Of a stretch of 41,859 bases of DNA, positions 40,930 to 41,859 are shown one piece after another (the stretch's first letter is position 1; each line of letters starts with the position of its first letter). Under the pieces are notes generated by a model that saw only the letters and a list, made by a program, of their open reading frames with translations, did not search any database and had not been told where the DNA came from. This DNA is from Gammaproteobacteria bacterium (GTDB taxonomy: Bacteria; Pseudomonadota; Gammaproteobacteria; UBA6429; Thiohalophilaceae): NCBI GenBank assembly GCA_016194635.1, contig JACQBC010000008.1, positions 1 through 41,859 on the forward strand. The letters run 5' to 3'. The position numbers and the translations under genes are program-made.

Positions 40930-41859
40930 TCACACTCACAGCGTCGTATCGTTGCGGTAGAACCCGGCTCAAGACCAAAATGAGTGATATTGACTTTTGC
41001 TTCTCTGCTACTTGCAGATGCCGTAGACGTTCCTAACTCTGGGTCTTGAATAACAATTCCAGTGTGCCCTGTATACCCAGTACCGTTATGGCCAACAGCT
41101 ACTATATCGCCCGGTTTTATGGGTCCTGTCGTTACGACTGGCCAATTTGGAATATTTGTTGCTGGATTTGCCAATTCCCCAGCCACTGCCTGACGATTAT
41201 TGACTAATGGTGGTGTTGAACCCGATTCTGCTACCACCGTGTTAACAAACAAGTTGCATTTGTACTCTGTCATCCAACCTAACCCACCACGATACCCTGG
41301 ATTACCCCAGCCACCTTCACCTACACGAGCTGTGGCCGCATCTGCAATGGCAGCAGCGTCACACGAACATAATCCAAACAGATCAAACGCCCCAATCGGA
41401 TTCCCCCCAACATACCCAAACGTATTTAACCCGCCTTTCAACCCAATCGGATCAGAGGTCACATACCGCCCCATCTGCGGGTCATAATACCGATGGTAGT
41501 TGTAATGCAACCCACTCTCTTGATCAAAATACTGTCCCGCGAAGCGTAAGTTCATCGTCACCTTCACCCCATCCCCATCCGGGTCGTCGTTGGGCATTCC
41601 CACGCCAAAGGGGTCGCTGTCCCAGCGCCACACGACTTTTTGTGTGGCGTCGGTCATCGTCCGTGGCGTGCCGAGCTGGTCGGTGTGGAGGTAATACACA
41701 TTCCCTTGTTGGCTGACCGCCACCGGAACGCCGTTTAAGTAATAGTATTCCACTTGCGTCACGCCTGCCGGGTCGAGTTCGGCCAGCAGTTCGCCGTTTA
41801 ATCCATACACGTAGGTCGTGGTGATGCCATTGACGGTTTTGGTAATGCGTTGATTCAAC
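40926..41859 (-). CDS. Rhs protein C-terminus with CHAP/NlpC-like amidase tip A (partial, runs off the window)
   Basis: The reading frame is open at the window end, so the rest of the core may lie beyond it. Residues 1-160 are Rhs core, nearly identical to that of tip D. The tip (about 163-310) carries a Cys-His hydrolase pattern: YKCNLFVNTVV (C201), KPGDIVAVG, and GHTGIVIQ (H265). This is the CHAP/NlpC-P60 layout of peptidoglycan amidases and endopeptidases, including type VI effector amidases. The N-terminal part of the tip (CSCDAAAIADAATARVGEGG) may be a linker. It is the first module in the direction of transcription and the only one that can be fused to a complete rhs gene. The Cys/His pairing is seen; the activity is inferred. 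Confidence 0.8.
   Translation of the reverse strand, partial: LNQRITKTVNGITTTYVYGLNGELLAELDPAGVTQVEYYYLNGVPVAVSQQGNVYYLHTDQLGTPRTMTDATQKVVWRWDSDPFGVGMPNDDPDGDGVKVTMNLRFAGQYFDQESGLHYNYHRYYDPQMGRYVTSDPIGLKGGLNTFGYVGGNPIGAFDLFGLCSCDAAAIADAATARVGEGGWGNPGYRGGLGWMTEYKCNLFVNTVVAESGSTPPLVNNRQAVAGELANPATNIPNWPVVTTGPIKPGDIVAVGHNGTGYTGHTGIVIQDPELGTSTASASSREAKVNITHFGLEPGSTATIRRCECE

Overview
This window looks like a complete assembly contig from a gammaproteobacterium, probably a sulfide-oxidising, nitrate-assimilating chemolithotroph. The evidence is a 16S rRNA 5' end with an E. coli-like boxA leader, gammaproteobacterial gene neighbourhoods (tyrS / M23 peptidase / anmK; argC / DUF6776 / bactofilin / erpA) and a sulfide:quinone oxidoreductase with the three catalytic cysteines of the Acidithiobacillus-type enzyme. 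Both ends of the window lie in repeats: the conserved middle of 16S at base 1, and an Rhs core repeat at base 41859.

Layout. 1-960: 5' part of 16S rRNA (minus strand), its leader with boxA and a strong promoter. 960-5741: PhnD-like binding protein, tyrS, a membrane-anchored M23 peptidoglycan peptidase and anmK. 5754-18242: nitrogen-assimilation island. It holds nirB-nirD-nasA (minus) divergent from a NarK-type transporter and a PP2C/Ser-Thr kinase fusion (plus), then a convergent operon of a CheA-like sensor kinase with a PilJ/NarX-type input domain, a CheY-like receiver and a CheX-like phosphatase. I find three sigma-54 (-24/-12) promoters with the exact consensus spacing, one for each of these transcription units, each with NtrC-like palindromes 95-150 bp upstream. 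This suggests that the uptake, reduction and signalling genes form one nitrogen regulon.

18420-21070: a Spy/CpxP-like periplasmic protein, and sqr divergent from a periplasmic DsrE-family protein. 21138-26507: citrate synthase, erpA, bactofilin, DUF6776 and argC on the minus strand; a TlpA-like thioredoxin and HemJ on the plus strand; a DUF3579 protein. 26633-30968: a secreted protein with a CxxCH motif, TPTPTM repeats and an acidic tail; a 52-residue arginine-rich protein; an alpha/beta hydrolase; an AI-2E/PerM-family membrane protein; a PA0069-type radical SAM protein. 31244-35481: ferredoxin-NADP reductase, an HPPD-like VOC protein, malic enzyme and a GNAT acetyltransferase.

35573-41859: accessory region. 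Two copies of a 22-bp sequence that may be an IS21-type end and a 155-bp MITE/REP-like element lead into a tandem array, all on the minus strand, of four Rhs C-terminal toxin tips, each followed at once by a putative immunity gene. Only the most upstream tip can be joined to a full rhs gene, which would lie outside the window; the other three carry core fragments of different lengths and have no proper start. The tips are a CHAP/NlpC-like peptidoglycan hydrolase with a membrane immunity protein, an HNH-type nuclease with a Cys-rich immunity protein, and two unassigned toxins.
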